A DNA stretch of 43,435 nt from Clostridiaceae bacterium (GTDB lineage Bacteria; Bacillota; Clostridia; SK-Y3). The translations under genes were made by a program, and so were the position numbers. The DNA lies in assembly GCA_012735465.1 (NCBI GenBank), contig JAAYHJ010000065.1, forward strand, positions 1 to 43,435, in the 5' to 3' direction. The first letter of the stretch is position 1, and each line of letters starts with the position of its first letter. The notes beneath the pieces are model-generated. The model did not search any database, had not been told where the DNA came from, and worked only from the letters and a program-made list of their open reading frames with translations. Shown here one piece after another: positions 16,653-27,310 of the stretch.

Positions 16653-18129
16653 ATAGTATTATACAGATTAAACCTCCACTACCTTCGTTGATAATCTTCT
16701 GAAGGGTCTCCCTAAGTTTTTCCTGGGCATCTTCAGGCATCCTGTATAGTTTGTTATGCAGCCCTTCATTAACAAGCTCGTGCAAGGACTTGCCAAAAAT
16801 ATTTGATTCCCATATTTTACGCGGATCCACTTCAAATTCTTTCAGCAGATAATGGACCAGCTCTTCACTTTGTTTTTCCGTTCCCACAATAGGCGATACT
16901 TCCGTTTCTATATCGGCCCTAATCATGTGGATAGAGGGAGCACTGGCACGTAGCCTTACCCCAAACCTGTTGCCCTGCTTGACGATTTCCGGTTCTTCAA
17001 GAGTCAGTTCATCAATTGAAGGGGACACAATACCATATCCTTTTTCTCTTACCTGGTGAAGTGCAAAGGCAATCTTATCATATTCCTTTTTAATGGCTGA
17101 CAGCTCTTTCATTAAAGTAATCAGTTTATCTTCTCCGTCAATATCAAAGCCGGAAGTTTCACCCAAAATCTTATAAAACAAGCTTTCAGGGGTAGCAATA
17201 TCAATTAATACTTTTCCTTCGCCAAGATTGATTTTTTCAAAATAAATTTTTTCAATAAAATCATATTCATTCAACGTTGTTGCAGCCGTCTTAACTTCCC
17301 TTATTTTTGACACGCTTTTCAGAGAATCTCTGATCGCATCCAGCATGTTTGTTCTGAGCCAATGATTGCTGTCCAGGACATCAAACCATCTTGGCAGGTT
17401 AATACCTATTTCCTTAAGCGGGAATTCAAACAGTATTTTTTCCATTATGGTATTTATATCATCAATCTTCAACTGGGCACAATTTACAGGTATTACAGGC
17501 ACTGAATATTTGTTTTCCAACTCATCTTTTAGTTGCTGCACTTCCTGATCATAGGGCCGTGTGGAGTTAAGCAGTATAATAAAAGGTTTATTTATCTCTT
17601 TTAATTCTTTGACCACCCTTGCCTCGGCATCAACATAGTCATTTCTTGGAATATCCGTTATGCTTCCGTCCGTAGTAACCAGCAAACCAATGGTTGAATG
17701 CTCCGTGATTACTTTACGAGTGCCTATTTCAGCAGCCTGGGCAAAGGGAATTTGTTCTTCAAACCATGGTGTTGTGACCATCCTAGGCGCATTATTTTCT
17801 ATATGGCCCAAGGCACTGTTCACAATGTATCCCACACAGTCAATTAATCTTACCTTAAACGTCGCATTATCTCCCAAAACAACTTCCACCGCTTCATTTG
17901 GCACAAACTTAGGTTCAGTAGTCATAATGGTTTTCCCTGCCGCACTTTGGGGCAACTCATCCCTTGCCCTTTCTTTTCTGTAAGTGTTTTCTATATTGGG
18001 AATTACCAAAAGATCCATGAATTTTTTAATGAAAGTAGACTTACCGGTACGCACAGGGCCAACTACACCGATATATATATCACCGTCCGTCCTTTCAGCT
18101 ATATCCTGATATATATTGTAGTTTTCCAT
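16651..18129 (-). CDS. spoIVA: Stage IV sporulation protein A (spore coat basal ATPase)
   Basis: A 492-residue cytoskeletal ATPase that polymerizes on the forespore surface and forms the base of the coat. The N-terminal TRAFAC-like domain has Walker A GPVRTGKST (24-32), a switch region with TTEPKFVP and a DCVGY Walker B-like segment. The middle domain and the C-terminal tail, which in Bacillus binds SpoVM on the membrane, match the family length of 492. AAAGGAGG precedes the ATG. SpoIVA is made in the mother cell under sigma-E; I see no clear sigma-E promoter by eye. It is near gpsA, plsY, der and the YIEGIA pair, a common clostridial arrangement. Confidence 0.98.
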   Translation of the reverse strand: MENYNIYQDIAERTDGDIYIGVVGPVRTGKSTFIKKFMDLLVIPNIENTYRKERARDELPQSAAGKTIMTTEPKFVPNEAVEVVLGDNATFKVRLIDCVGYIVNSALGHIENNAPRMVTTPWFEEQIPFAQAAEIGTRKVITEHSTIGLLVTTDGSITDIPRNDYVDAEARVVKELKEINKPFIILLNSTRPYDQEVQQLKDELENKYSVPVIPVNCAQLKIDDINTIMEKILFEFPLKEIGINLPRWFDVLDSNHWLRTNMLDAIRDSLKSVSKIREVKTAATTLNEYDFIEKIYFEKINLGEGKVLIDIATPESLFYKILGETSGFDIDGEDKLITLMKELSAIKKEYDKIAFALHQVREKGYGIVSPSIDELTLEEPEIVKQGNRFGVRLRASAPSIHMIRADIETEVSPIVGTEKQSEELVHYLLKEFEVDPRKIWESNIFGKSLHELVNEGLHNKLYRMPEDAQEKLRETLQKIINEGSGGLICIIL

Positions 18130-18263
18130 TTCTTTTCCTCCTTTACTTACATGTTCAAGAAAATTGGTAGTGGATGTTTTATTTACATATAAGGTCGTGC
18201 TAGTACATGTTAATCAATATATATATATTGTTGTTTACCTGCCTTTATTACTATAAAAATAAA

Positions 18264-18300
18264 TAAAAGAGCAAAAGTATTTTCGGCTTTTGCTCTTTTA
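18264..18300 (-). terminator. Terminator after gpsA
   Basis: TAAAAGAGCAAAAG (18264-18277) pairs perfectly with CTTTTGCTCTTTTA (18287-18300) around a 9-base loop, 8 bases beyond the gpsA stop. It separates the gpsA operon from spoIVA. Confidence 0.9.
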
Positions 18301-18308
18301 TGAATATA

Positions 18309-19334
18309 TTACCAACTGTATTGTTCCATGACAACTTCTTCCACTTCATGGGTTTTATTACGCATCATCAAATCCATTACCGCTGCTCTGGGGTCTTTTT
18401 TCTCGAACAATACCTTATATGCTTGATTTACAATGGGCATTTCAACCTGATACCTTTGGGCCAATTGATATGCAGCCCGTGTCGTGTTTACTCCCTCAAC
18501 CACCATATGTACCTCTTTGAGCGCCTCTTCCAGGGTTCTGCCCTTCCCAATGAGAATCCCGGCCCTTCGGTTCCTGCTGTGCATGCTGGTGCACGTTACT
18601 ATAAGGTCTCCTATGCCCGACAACCCTGAAAAGGTCTCCGGTTTTGCTCCCATCGCAGTACCCAAACGGGAAATTTCCGCAATACCCCGCGTCATCAATG
18701 CTGCCTTCGTGTTATCTCCAAAGGATAATCCGTCACATATACCGGCAGCCAATGCAATGACATTTTTAAGGGCACCCCCTAACTCCACTCCTACTATATC
18801 CGGGTTTGTATACACCCTAAATTGGGGGTTCATAAAAATATCCTGTACATATTCGGCAATTTTCCTTTGTTTGCTTGCCACAACACTTGCCGTGGGTACA
18901 TCCCTTGCAACTTCTTCCGCATGACTGGGACCGGACAAAACAGCAATATTGGCATCAGAAATCTCCTGCTCAATTACCTGTGAAAGCCTTAGAAGGGAAC
19001 CTTCTTCCAAGCCTTTGGATACATTGACTAGCGTCTGGTCTTTTTTCACCAATGGTCTTAAATTTCGAGCCGTTGTCCGTACTGCATGGGAAGGAACGGC
19101 AATCACAATCAATTCCACGTTTTGTACGCATCTTTCCAAATCCCACGTAAAGGATACATTATCCGGAATCCTAACACCCGGAAGAAATTCAATGTTTTCC
19201 CTTGCTTCCGCAAGCCTTTTTGACTCTTTCTCAAGCCATGACCACAAATTAACATGATACCCCTTTTTGGCAAGCATTACCGCTAAAGCAGTACCCCAGC
19301 TTCCTGAACCTACAACCCCAATATTTATACTCAT
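18309..19334 (-). CDS. gpsA: Glycerol-3-phosphate dehydrogenase [NAD(P)+]
   Basis: A 341-residue cytosolic enzyme that reduces dihydroxyacetone phosphate to sn-glycerol 3-phosphate for phospholipid synthesis. The N-terminal Rossmann motif GSGSWGTA (10-17) and conserved SKGLE, LSGPSHAEE and GGALKNVIALAAGI (catalytic Lys) segments are present, and length fits the family. GAAGGGGAAGGGA precedes the ATG. It lies 29 bases after plsY, which consumes its product, so the two probably share a transcript ending at the hairpin at 18264-18300. Confidence 0.97.
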   Translation of the reverse strand: MSINIGVVGSGSWGTALAVMLAKKGYHVNLWSWLEKESKRLAEARENIEFLPGVRIPDNVSFTWDLERCVQNVELIVIAVPSHAVRTTARNLRPLVKKDQTLVNVSKGLEEGSLLRLSQVIEQEISDANIAVLSGPSHAEEVARDVPTASVVASKQRKIAEYVQDIFMNPQFRVYTNPDIVGVELGGALKNVIALAAGICDGLSFGDNTKAALMTRGIAEISRLGTAMGAKPETFSGLSGIGDLIVTCTSMHSRNRRAGILIGKGRTLEEALKEVHMVVEGVNTTRAAYQLAQRYQVEMPIVNQAYKVLFEKKDPRAAVMDLMMRNKTHEVEEVVMEQYSW

Positions 19335-19363
19335 TTCCCTTCCCCTTCTTAATATAAATAATT

Positions 19364-19960
19364 TTATCCTTTTACCTTTGTCCCCAACTTTAATTCGGTT
19401 CCATTTAACAACCTTTTTATATTGCCTTTATGCCTGTACACAGCCAAAGCTGCAAGGCAAAGGGAAAAGATCATGTATTCAATTTTATTATTATACATGA
19501 AATAAACAAACAAAGGATATAAGAATGCTCCAATAACGGAACCCAATGAAACGTAGCGAGTGATTGCAATAATCAGGAGTACAATAACCACCAACAACAC
19601 TCCTATCTTCCAATGAATCATCATTACTACACCCGCAGAAGTCAAGATACCCTTTCCGCCCTTAAAACCGAAATATAAAGGATAATTATGCCCTAGTACA
19701 CTGGCAATCCCTGCTGCCAGGCCCCCTATTTCACCGGCCAGGTACCATCCTATTATTACCGAAACAACTCCCTTTAGCACATCTCCTATGACTACAACAG
19801 CGGCAGCCGTCTTACCAAGAGTTCTAAGGGTATTGGTTGCTCCGGCATTTCCACTGCCATGTTTTCGGATATCCGTATTGGCCCATAACTTGCTTATGAT
19901 AATGGAGCTGTTAACACTTCCCAGTAAATACGCAATCAATACTGATAATGCTATGTTCAT
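19364..19960 (-). CDS. plsY: Acyl-phosphate:glycerol-3-phosphate acyltransferase PlsY
   Basis: A 198-residue membrane enzyme that acylates glycerol 3-phosphate from acyl-phosphate, the first committed step of phosphatidic acid synthesis. Conserved motifs are GSGNAGATN near residue 40, GHNYPLYFGFKGGKG near 100 and a third near the C-terminus, with about five hydrophobic helices. The start chosen is MNIALSV, with GAAGGAGTGAGG just upstream. The longer open frame adds 32 residues that merely overlap der. Only 4 bases separate it from the der stop, so translation is probably coupled. Confidence 0.96.
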   Translation of the reverse strand: MNIALSVLIAYLLGSVNSSIIISKLWANTDIRKHGSGNAGATNTLRTLGKTAAAVVVIGDVLKGVVSVIIGWYLAGEIGGLAAGIASVLGHNYPLYFGFKGGKGILTSAGVVMMIHWKIGVLLVVIVLLIIAITRYVSLGSVIGAFLYPLFVYFMYNNKIEYMIFSLCLAALAVYRHKGNIKRLLNGTELKLGTKVKG

Positions 19961-19964
19961 TTCC

Positions 19965-21287
19965 TCACTCCTTCGATCTCTCTCGAATGATAAACCTAAT
20001 AGGAGTCCCCTCCAGGCCAAAGGCATTTCTAATTTGATTTTCCAAATACCTTTCATAGGAAAAATGCATTAATTCCCTGTCATTTACAAAAATAATAAAG
20101 GTAGGAGGTTTTACAGATGCCTGGGTGATATAAAATATCTTCAGCCTCTTTCCTTTATCCGACGGCGGCTGTGCCTTGGCCACGGCTTCATTAATGATAT
20201 CATTTAACATACCTGTAGAAATTCGAGTCGCATGTTGATTTGAGACATAGTCTATAAGTTCAAACAACTTTCCAACCCTCTGACCTGTTTTGGCCGATAT
20301 GAATACAATAGGCGCATAGGTCATAAAACTCAGTTTTTCCATTATATTTTGGCGGTAGACATTCATTGTCTTATCGTCCTTTTCTATAGCATCCCATTTA
20401 TTCACGGCAATTATGGACGCTTTTCCGCTTTCATGGGCAAATCCTGCAATTTTAGTATCCTGCTCCGTAACTCCTTCTGTGGCATCAATCATTATTATAC
20501 ATACATCGGACCTCTCAACCGCCGTAAGGGAGCGAATAACACTATATCGTTCTATGGCTTCGGATATCCTGCTTTTTTTCCTCATTCCTGCTGTATCTAT
20601 AAATATATACTTACTCCCGTTTCTTTCAAAGTATGTATCAACCGCATCCCGGGTTGTCCCCGGAATGTCGCTTACAATTACCCGTTCTTCTCCCAACACC
20701 TTATTTATTAAAGAAGATTTTCCCACATTAGGCTTTCCGATAACAGCTACCTTTATGATATCTTCTTCATATTCCTCTTCTTCCGCATCAGGAAAATACT
20801 TGGCTACCTCATCCAAAAGGTCTCCAATTCCCAAGCCATGTATGGATGAAATTGGCATCGGTTCACCCAGCCCCAGATTATAAAACTCATATAATTCCAA
20901 GGGCGGCTCTCCTACATTATCAACTTTATTGCAGGCAAGCACAACAGGTTTCCCTGATTTCTGCAGCATATCGGCTACATCCTTATCGGAGGCCGTCATT
21001 CCATCCTTTATATCAACCAAAAAGATAATCACATGGGCAGTTTCAATGGCTATTTCTGCTTGCCTGCGCATCTGGGTTAAGATTGGGTCCTTGCTTTCCG
21101 GCTCAATCCCACCCGTATCTATAATGGTAAACTTTTTATTCAGCCACTCGGCTTCTTCATAAATCCTATCCCTTGTAATTCCCGGTATGTCATCTACAAT
21201 AGAGATCCTTCGCCCCACAATTTTATTAAATAGGGTGGATTTGCCCACATTGGGCCTGCCCACAATAGCAACAATAGGTTTTGCCAC
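19965..21287 (-). CDS. der: Ribosome biogenesis GTPase Der (EngA)
   Basis: A 440-residue double-GTPase needed for 50S subunit maturation. The first G domain has GRPNVGKS near residue 10, DTGG and NKVD; the second has GKPNVGKS near 185, DTAG and NKWD. A KH-like C-terminal domain ends in [14 protein letters not shown]. Two GTG codons are available. GGAGG at about 21294-21298 is at correct distance only for the second (21287), giving [10 protein letters not shown]; the first would overlap the ribosome site. It follows the DUF512 gene with a 2-base gap and precedes plsY. Confidence 0.97.
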   Translation of the reverse strand: MAKPIVAIVGRPNVGKSTLFNKIVGRRISIVDDIPGITRDRIYEEAEWLNKKFTIIDTGGIEPESKDPILTQMRRQAEIAIETAHVIIFLVDIKDGMTASDKDVADMLQKSGKPVVLACNKVDNVGEPPLELYEFYNLGLGEPMPISSIHGLGIGDLLDEVAKYFPDAEEEEYEEDIIKVAVIGKPNVGKSSLINKVLGEERVIVSDIPGTTRDAVDTYFERNGSKYIFIDTAGMRKKSRISEAIERYSVIRSLTAVERSDVCIIMIDATEGVTEQDTKIAGFAHESGKASIIAVNKWDAIEKDDKTMNVYRQNIMEKLSFMTYAPIVFISAKTGQRVGKLFELIDYVSNQHATRISTGMLNDIINEAVAKAQPPSDKGKRLKIFYITQASVKPPTFIIFVNDRELMHFSYERYLENQIRNAFGLEGTPIRFIIRERSKE

Positions 21288-21289
21288 TT

Positions 21290-22636
21290 TCACACCTCCA
21301 TCCAGTCAAAATCCTTTAGTCCTGCAACCTTTTCAATAAATTCAAATCCATTGTTTTCCACAGCAACAATTTTTGTATGCAGCTCCTTTTCCAACTGTTC
21401 CGTTGTAACATCATCCAAAAATACATTTTCATCTTTACGCAACATGGTAATTGGGATGAACAGCTGTTCTCCTAAATCCTTGCCCTTTAATTGGCGCAAA
21501 ATATCCTGCCCTGTTACCAAACCTGCAACAGTAACATTTTCTCCAAAAAATTCATTCCTTATTGCATAAACTGTCACTTTCAAGCCTTCCACCACTGACT
21601 CTAATTGGGCACACAAGGTTTCTATAAAAGGTTTTGCTGAGACACCGGTGGCAATGCTGACATACCTATGAGGGATAGTAAGCTTTTCACCCAACCGGGC
21701 AATCCCCTGGCGGAACTCTTCCTGCATGGATGCAATTAAGCCTACACCGTTTTCAATCTGAGGGAATCCTTCATAATGGTCAAAAGGAGGAATTGGCCTT
21801 GAAGCAAGGATATAAAATTCATCAGCTAAAAAAACTATACGCGAGTGGAACCTTTCCATAAATTTTTTCTGCCACTTCTCCACCTGCTCAATTACTGCCT
21901 TTGAAGCTTCCCCGTCATAGGGCTCCAGCTTATAAAGGTTATGCCTATGGGACGTTATACCCACAGGTACAACCGAAATACTGTGCACCCACGGATGTAG
22001 GGAAGAAAGGTCATCCAATGTGCGGTCCAATTCCTGCCCGTCGTTTATATGCCTGCATAATACTATCTGAACATTCATCATGATATTATTCCGTGCCAGT
22101 TTTGTCATCTGGTCCATAATCTTTGCCGCTCTCGGATTACCCAGCATTTTAACCCTTAACTCGGGATTGGTCGTATGAACGGATATATTTATGGGGCTCA
22201 ACCTAAACCTAATAATCCTGTCAATATCCTGCTCAGACATATTGGTCAATGTGACATAATTACCCTGTAAAAAAGATAATCTTGAATCATCATCTTTAAA
22301 ATACAAACTTTTTCTCATATTCTTCGGAAGCTGGTCTATAAAGCAAAAAATACACTTATTTGAGCAAAACCTTGCCCTATCTATAAGGGGATTCTCAAAC
22401 ACAATTCCCAAGTCTTCGTATTCCTCGTTCACAATGGAAATAATCTCCACATCCCCGTTTTCCTTTATTATTTCCAATTCCAATTCTTCATCCGCCGTAA
22501 GAAACTTATATTCCAATATATCATGAAGGATTTCACCGTTTATTTTATAGATAATATCCCCCGGCACTATCCCTGCTTCCTCGGCAATGCTACCTTCCCG
22601 TACTTCCTTTACTTTAGCCATTAATTTTTCCGACAA
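21290..22636 (-). CDS. DUF512 protein: PDZ plus radical-SAM-like Fe-S protein
   Basis: About 448 residues. An N-terminal PDZ-like segment ([13 protein letters not shown]-like, about 10-70) precedes a cysteine-rich region ([14 protein letters not shown]), a C-x3-C-x2-C radical-SAM-type motif, then a barrel-like body and a C-terminal DUF512 domain with DDVT near the end. The family is widespread in clostridia next to der; its substrate is unknown. Start choice: AGGAG at about 22647-22651 is 10 bases before TTG at 22636; an ATG at 22621 lies 25 bases away and the frame reaches 22657. I prefer TTG 22636, with moderate certainty. Confidence 0.88.
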   Translation of the reverse strand: MSEKLMAKVKEVREGSIAEEAGIVPGDIIYKINGEILHDILEYKFLTADEELELEIIKENGDVEIISIVNEEYEDLGIVFENPLIDRARFCSNKCIFCFIDQLPKNMRKSLYFKDDDSRLSFLQGNYVTLTNMSEQDIDRIIRFRLSPINISVHTTNPELRVKMLGNPRAAKIMDQMTKLARNNIMMNVQIVLCRHINDGQELDRTLDDLSSLHPWVHSISVVPVGITSHRHNLYKLEPYDGEASKAVIEQVEKWQKKFMERFHSRIVFLADEFYILASRPIPPFDHYEGFPQIENGVGLIASMQEEFRQGIARLGEKLTIPHRYVSIATGVSAKPFIETLCAQLESVVEGLKVTVYAIRNEFFGENVTVAGLVTGQDILRQLKGKDLGEQLFIPITMLRKDENVFLDDVTTEQLEKELHTKIVAVENNGFEFIEKVAGLKDFDWMEV

Positions 22637-22758
22637 CTTATCAGCGCTCCTATACAAAATTTATTTTTCGTTATTAGTATTACTTAAAATATGCCATAAG
22701 TCAAGATCAACATTGATATGCAAACCGGCATCAGCCATGTGGTACTGCAAAATAAATC

Positions 22759-22953
22759 TTAGTGACGTACGATAATATATACCCCGTTTTCAAGATTATG
22801 GGCCATGCCTTGTGTAATTTTTGCAATCAGGAAAGCTGTTTTTTCGCTTTCTTCTTCATTTTCTGTATAAAATACAGGTGCAAAACCGCTCTGTACCTTA
22901 TCCCGCTCACAAGTTACAATTGCCATAATAAAATGGCTGATTTCTATGTTCAT
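22759..22953 (-). CDS. Capping complex subunit for YIEGIA
   Basis: A 64-residue soluble protein (MNIEISHFIMAIVTCERD ... VYIIVRH) matching in size and position the small partner encoded with YIEGIA-family membrane proteins. GGAGGTAGAAG lies directly before the ATG. The start overlaps the YIEGIA stop (ATGA, 22950-22953), so both are co-translated. The family name implies a complex, presumably in sporulating cells. No catalytic motif is visible. Confidence 0.8.
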   Translation of the reverse strand: MNIEISHFIMAIVTCERDKVQSGFAPVFYTENEEESEKTAFLIAKITQGMAHNLENGVYIIVRH

Positions 22954-23849
22954 CTTCTACCTCCCTTTCCATAGGCAGCTCCCGATTCAGTGGGTTTTCT
23001 TCGTGCGCTTTCCAGTACCGGGGCATATCTTACCGCTCTTAACAGGGCTTCTTCACTTTGTATGGAGGGATAAAATATAAATGCCACGTTTCCGTTATTT
23101 ACATTTCTTCTTGCAAGAGGGGTAAAGTCCGGCTCATCCAAATCTTTTTTAATACCAACCTGGGTAACCACATCATGAATAATTGCCTGCCTTTGTCCGA
23201 TATTTGCAAGGGTGATATTGGCATTTTGATCCACAGGCTCCAGTACTACCCCAATGCCTGTTTTTAATATCCTTTCTTTTGTTTCCTTTAACCCCACATT
23301 CATTATTACCACATCATCCACACAAAGCAGCGAGCCGTCAAACCATACTTTACCAATCCTGACCTTTGCAATTTCTTCAATTCGCTGTCCTTTCATGGAA
23401 TATTTCAGTAAAACCAAGATTATAATTCCCACCATTACGGCAGCATAGGTATTGGAAAAAGCATATAACATCAGTGACGTGGTCAGAGAAGTAAGCATCA
23501 CAATATAGTTTCGTCCTTCAAATATCTTTGCAATTTCTTCAATATATGACCTGCCCCTGGGCACAAGTTCAAAGTCCTCAATCAGTGAAAGATTTTCCCT
23601 TTCCATGGTTCTGACACTGCGAAACTGTTCTGCCGCAAGGGTCAAAAAGGTAACAGCAGCGTAATCCTTTGCCAGAAGAGCAGGTATGGCAATGGAGCCC
23701 AATGCGGCACTGATAATGCCAAAGGTAAGATGCATGATCACCCCTCTTGGATAGCTTGGGTATTGTCTATAGTCAACCCTCATCAGGTACACCCTGCCTA
23801 ACACACCCATTATAAGGCTTATGGTAAAAAAGAATAGAAATTGATCCAA
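22950..23849 (-). CDS. YIEGIA-family membrane protein, sporulation-linked
   Basis: A 299-residue protein with hydrophobic segments at about 2-18, 38-60, 96-112 and 115-130, and a soluble C-terminal domain. The family's name-giving signature appears as SYIEEIA at about residues 76-82. The family is conserved in spore-forming Firmicutes and found beside spoIVA, gpsA, plsY and der, as here. The TTG start at 23849 follows AGGTGGTGG. Its biochemical role is unknown; the tight coupling to the small downstream partner suggests a two-protein complex. Confidence 0.85.
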   Translation of the reverse strand: MDQFLFFFTISLIMGVLGRVYLMRVDYRQYPSYPRGVIMHLTFGIISAALGSIAIPALLAKDYAAVTFLTLAAEQFRSVRTMERENLSLIEDFELVPRGRSYIEEIAKIFEGRNYIVMLTSLTTSLMLYAFSNTYAAVMVGIIILVLLKYSMKGQRIEEIAKVRIGKVWFDGSLLCVDDVVIMNVGLKETKERILKTGIGVVLEPVDQNANITLANIGQRQAIIHDVVTQVGIKKDLDEPDFTPLARRNVNNGNVAFIFYPSIQSEEALLRAVRYAPVLESARRKPTESGAAYGKGGRR

Positions 23850-23900
23850 AAAACCACCACCTAATTTATGCTACTCATTAGGTTTACCCGCAAAAAAATA

Positions 23901-23955
23901 AAGTATACTAAAAAAGAATCGTGAAAATACACTCCACGATTCTCTTTGTATACTT
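23901..23955 (-). terminator. Terminator after rpmF
   Basis: AGAATCGTG (23915-23923) pairs with CACGATTCT (23935-23943), and the outer arms AAGTATAC (23901-23908) and GTATACTT (23948-23955) can also pair, giving an unusually long, interrupted stem just beyond the rpmF stop. The minus strand reads into A/T-rich DNA ending the DUF177-rpmF transcript. Confidence 0.8.
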
Positions 23956-23964
23956 ATTGTATAC

Positions 23965-24144
23965 TTAAGCTTCAACTTTTATTACTTCCCTATTCTTATA
24001 ATACCCACAGGAACCGCAAACTCTATGTGGGAGCTTGTATTCATGACATTGCGGACACTTAACCATGCCTGGTACTGCCAACTTCCAGTTTGCTCTCCTC
24101 TTATCCCTTCTTGCTTTAGATGTTTTTCTCTTTGGTACTGCCAT
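23965..24144 (-). CDS. rpmF: 50S ribosomal protein L32
   Basis: The 59-residue product begins [16 protein letters not shown], the standard L32 N-terminus, and carries the zinc-ribbon pairs CPQC and CGSC (residues about 30-48). This is the zinc-binding form; many genomes also have a Cys-less paralogue. AAGGAGGTG precedes the ATG. It lies 38 bases after the DUF177 gene, the usual bacterial pairing, and is followed by a strong terminator. Confidence 0.98.
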   Translation of the reverse strand: MAVPKRKTSKARRDKRRANWKLAVPGMVKCPQCHEYKLPHRVCGSCGYYKNREVIKVEA

Positions 24145-24182
24145 CCTTCTAACACCTCCTTAACAAATAATGGCTGAGGTAA

Positions 24183-24692
24183 CTACTCCTTATTGTTTAA
24201 TAACTTTTTTAAGACTTCCAATCTTGGGTCGATAACTTCGGTACTACATTTGCATTCCGTCACATTCAAGTCTGCACCACACTGCGGGCATAAACCTTTA
24301 CAGTCTACAGAACACAAATGTTTCATGGACATATTTATTAAGATATTATTAATTACAACTTCCGTTATATCAATTTTGTCTCCATTAAAACGAATGGCTT
24401 CATCATCTTCAGTATCATGGGAGTCATTGCTAACTAAAATCTCGTCCAATTGAAAGTTGAAGTCCTTTTGCACTTCTTTCATACATCTATAGCAGTTAAC
24501 ACTCATAACACCTGAAACCCGACCGGTTAACTGCAGCGGGCCACCGGATTTATGTATACTGCCCGTAACCCGAATAGGTTCTAAAAACCTGTACGTATCT
24601 CCTGCAAAAGATACTTCTTTTATATCCAGGCATGAATCAAATTCAACCTTTGCATCCTCATACTTTAAAACCTTTGATAAATCTATGATCAT
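24183..24692 (-). CDS. YceD/DUF177 family protein (ribosome-associated)
   Basis: A 169-residue protein of the DUF177 family encoded before rpmF in most bacteria. YceD homologues are linked to 23S rRNA accumulation. A beta-rich N-terminal half includes YRCMKEV at about residues 101-107. The C-terminal CSVDCKGLCPQCG holds cysteine pairs, with a further CKC, able to bind zinc. GAGGTGG precedes the ATG. A role in ribosome assembly follows from the family and the rpmF neighbour. Confidence 0.9.
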   Translation of the reverse strand: MIIDLSKVLKYEDAKVEFDSCLDIKEVSFAGDTYRFLEPIRVTGSIHKSGGPLQLTGRVSGVMSVNCYRCMKEVQKDFNFQLDEILVSNDSHDTEDDEAIRFNGDKIDITEVVINNILINMSMKHLCSVDCKGLCPQCGADLNVTECKCSTEVIDPRLEVLKKLLNNKE

Positions 24693-24783
24693 GAAACCAC
24701 CTCAATAGTCAACAAGAGTTATTATACTAAGTTATGCAACATTTGTCAATAAAAATCTGAAAGGTGTGAGCAGCCTAATTATT

Positions 24784-24823
24784 CCAATAAAAAAGCATCT
24801 GTTGACAGATGCTTTTTTATTGG
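24784..24823. terminator. Terminator after ackA
   Basis: An 18-bp perfect stem, CCAATAAAAAAGCATCTG (24784-24801) with its complement at 24806-24823, and a TTGA loop. It carries A- and T-tracts on both arms, so it can work in either direction. It ends pta-ackA. Confidence 0.95.
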
Positions 24824-24853
24824 GCTTACCATCTCCTCTTTTATCCTTTTTAT

Positions 24854-26053
24854 TTATTGGGCTTCCACAAGCCTTTTTGTTTCCAGAGCAATCATCAATT
24901 CTTCATTGGTCGGAATAACCAATGTCTTTACCGTTGCATCAGGAGTACTTATATCAATTTCTTTTCCTTTAATATTATTCTTCTCCAGGTCAATTTTTAT
25001 ACCCAGGAATTCCAAACCTTCTACAATTCTCTTCCTCATATCAGGATTGTTTTCTCCGATACCTGCCGTAAATACGACTGCGTCCACTCCTCCCATAACT
25101 GCTGCATACTGACCGATGTACTTTTTCACGCTATATGCAAATAGTTCCAACGCCAGCTTAGCCCTTTGATTGCCTGCCTCCACTGCTTCGTCCAAATCCC
25201 TGAAGTCACTGCTTACACCGGATACTCCCAACACCCCGGATTCCTTGTTCAGTAAATCATTTATTTCCTTATAGGACAGGTTTTCTTTTTCCATCAGGAA
25301 AGTTATAATAGCAGGGTCAATGGTCCCCGACCGCGTGCCCATGCAAACACCTGCCAAGGGTGTGAAGCCCATGCTGGTATCAACCGACTTACCATTCTTT
25401 ACAGCGGTAATACTTGAACCATTACCCAGATGGCACGTAATTATTTTTAAATCTTCAATAGGTTTGCCCATCATTACGGCAGCCCGCTGTGCTACATATT
25501 TGTGGGAGGTCCCATGGAATCCATATTTTCTTATTTTATGTTTTTCATACAGTGAATAAGGCAATGCATATAAATAGGCATAAGGAGGCATAGTTTGATG
25601 AAATGCGGTATCAAACACTCCTACCATGGGTACCCCTGGCATTACCTCCTGGCAAGCCTTAATACCTATTATGTTCGGCGGATTATGTAAAGGCGCCAGA
25701 TCGCTGCATTCGCTGACTACTCTCATCACTTGTTCATCAACAATAACCGATTGACTGAAGGCTTCTCCACCGTGAACAATCCTGTGCCCAACGGCAGAAA
25801 TCTCGCTCATGCTTTCAATAACACCATGCTCCGGATCAATTAGCGCATCAATAACCATCCGGATTGCATCCCCATGATTATTCATAGGCTTTGAAATGAT
25901 CACCATGTCCCTGTCCTTCGGACGGTGTTTAAGCTGGGAACCCTCTATTCCAATCCTCTCACATAATCCTTTTGCCAGCACTTCTTCCTTATCCATATCA
26001 AATAACTGATATTTTAAAGAAGAACTGCCTGCATTAATAACAAGTATTTTCAC
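24854..26053 (-). CDS. ackA: Acetate kinase
   Basis: A 399-residue cytosolic enzyme that makes ATP and acetate from acetyl phosphate in the last step of acetate fermentation. Family signatures are NAGSSSLKY at the N-terminus, GHRIVHGGE near 86-94, VFDTAFHQ (catalytic Asp) and [15 protein letters not shown] near 320. The GTG at 26053 is chosen because AAAGGAG lies 9 bases before it; the ATG three codons earlier would sit on the ribosome site. It is 15 bases after pta and forms one operon with it. Confidence 0.98.
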   Translation of the reverse strand: MKILVINAGSSSLKYQLFDMDKEEVLAKGLCERIGIEGSQLKHRPKDRDMVIISKPMNNHGDAIRMVIDALIDPEHGVIESMSEISAVGHRIVHGGEAFSQSVIVDEQVMRVVSECSDLAPLHNPPNIIGIKACQEVMPGVPMVGVFDTAFHQTMPPYAYLYALPYSLYEKHKIRKYGFHGTSHKYVAQRAAVMMGKPIEDLKIITCHLGNGSSITAVKNGKSVDTSMGFTPLAGVCMGTRSGTIDPAIITFLMEKENLSYKEINDLLNKESGVLGVSGVSSDFRDLDEAVEAGNQRAKLALELFAYSVKKYIGQYAAVMGGVDAVVFTAGIGENNPDMRKRIVEGLEFLGIKIDLEKNNIKGKEIDISTPDATVKTLVIPTNEELMIALETKRLVEAQ

Positions 26054-26068
26054 AAAAAACATCTCCTT

Positions 26069-27118
<1,050 letters not shown>

Positions 27119-27133
27119 TCAAATCCATCCCTT

Positions 27134-27162
27134 ATTATATATGATCTGATTTTTGTATACAA
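27134..27162 (-). promoter_or_regulatory. Candidate promoter of pta-ackA
   Basis: On the minus strand TTGTAT (27157-27162), a 17-base spacer and TATAAT (27134-27139), with a start point about 60 bases before pta. The -10 is perfect, the -35 weaker. Confidence 0.6.
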
Positions 27163-27207
27163 TATTACATAATGAATTTGTTGTAAAAATATATAATGTT
27201 TAATAAC

Positions 27208-27237
27208 TTGAACAGGACATCTAAAATGTGCTATATT
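27208..27237 (+). promoter_or_regulatory. Candidate promoter of tmcAL
   Basis: TTGAAC (27208-27213), an 18-base spacer and TATATT (27232-27237). A run of TA-rich alternatives (27241-27255) follows, so the exact -10 is uncertain. It is back-to-back with the pta promoter. Confidence 0.45.
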
Positions 27238-27310
27238 GTGCTATATATAGTATAAAAATAATGCATTCCTACTATACTTATTTTAATTTTTATAAATAGC
27301 AGGTGATTAG

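Noticed and set aside
18215-18230. 16-base TA palindrome CAATATATATATATTG upstream of spoIVA
   Set aside because: Simple alternating TA; expected by chance in AT-rich DNA and not followed by a terminator T-run.
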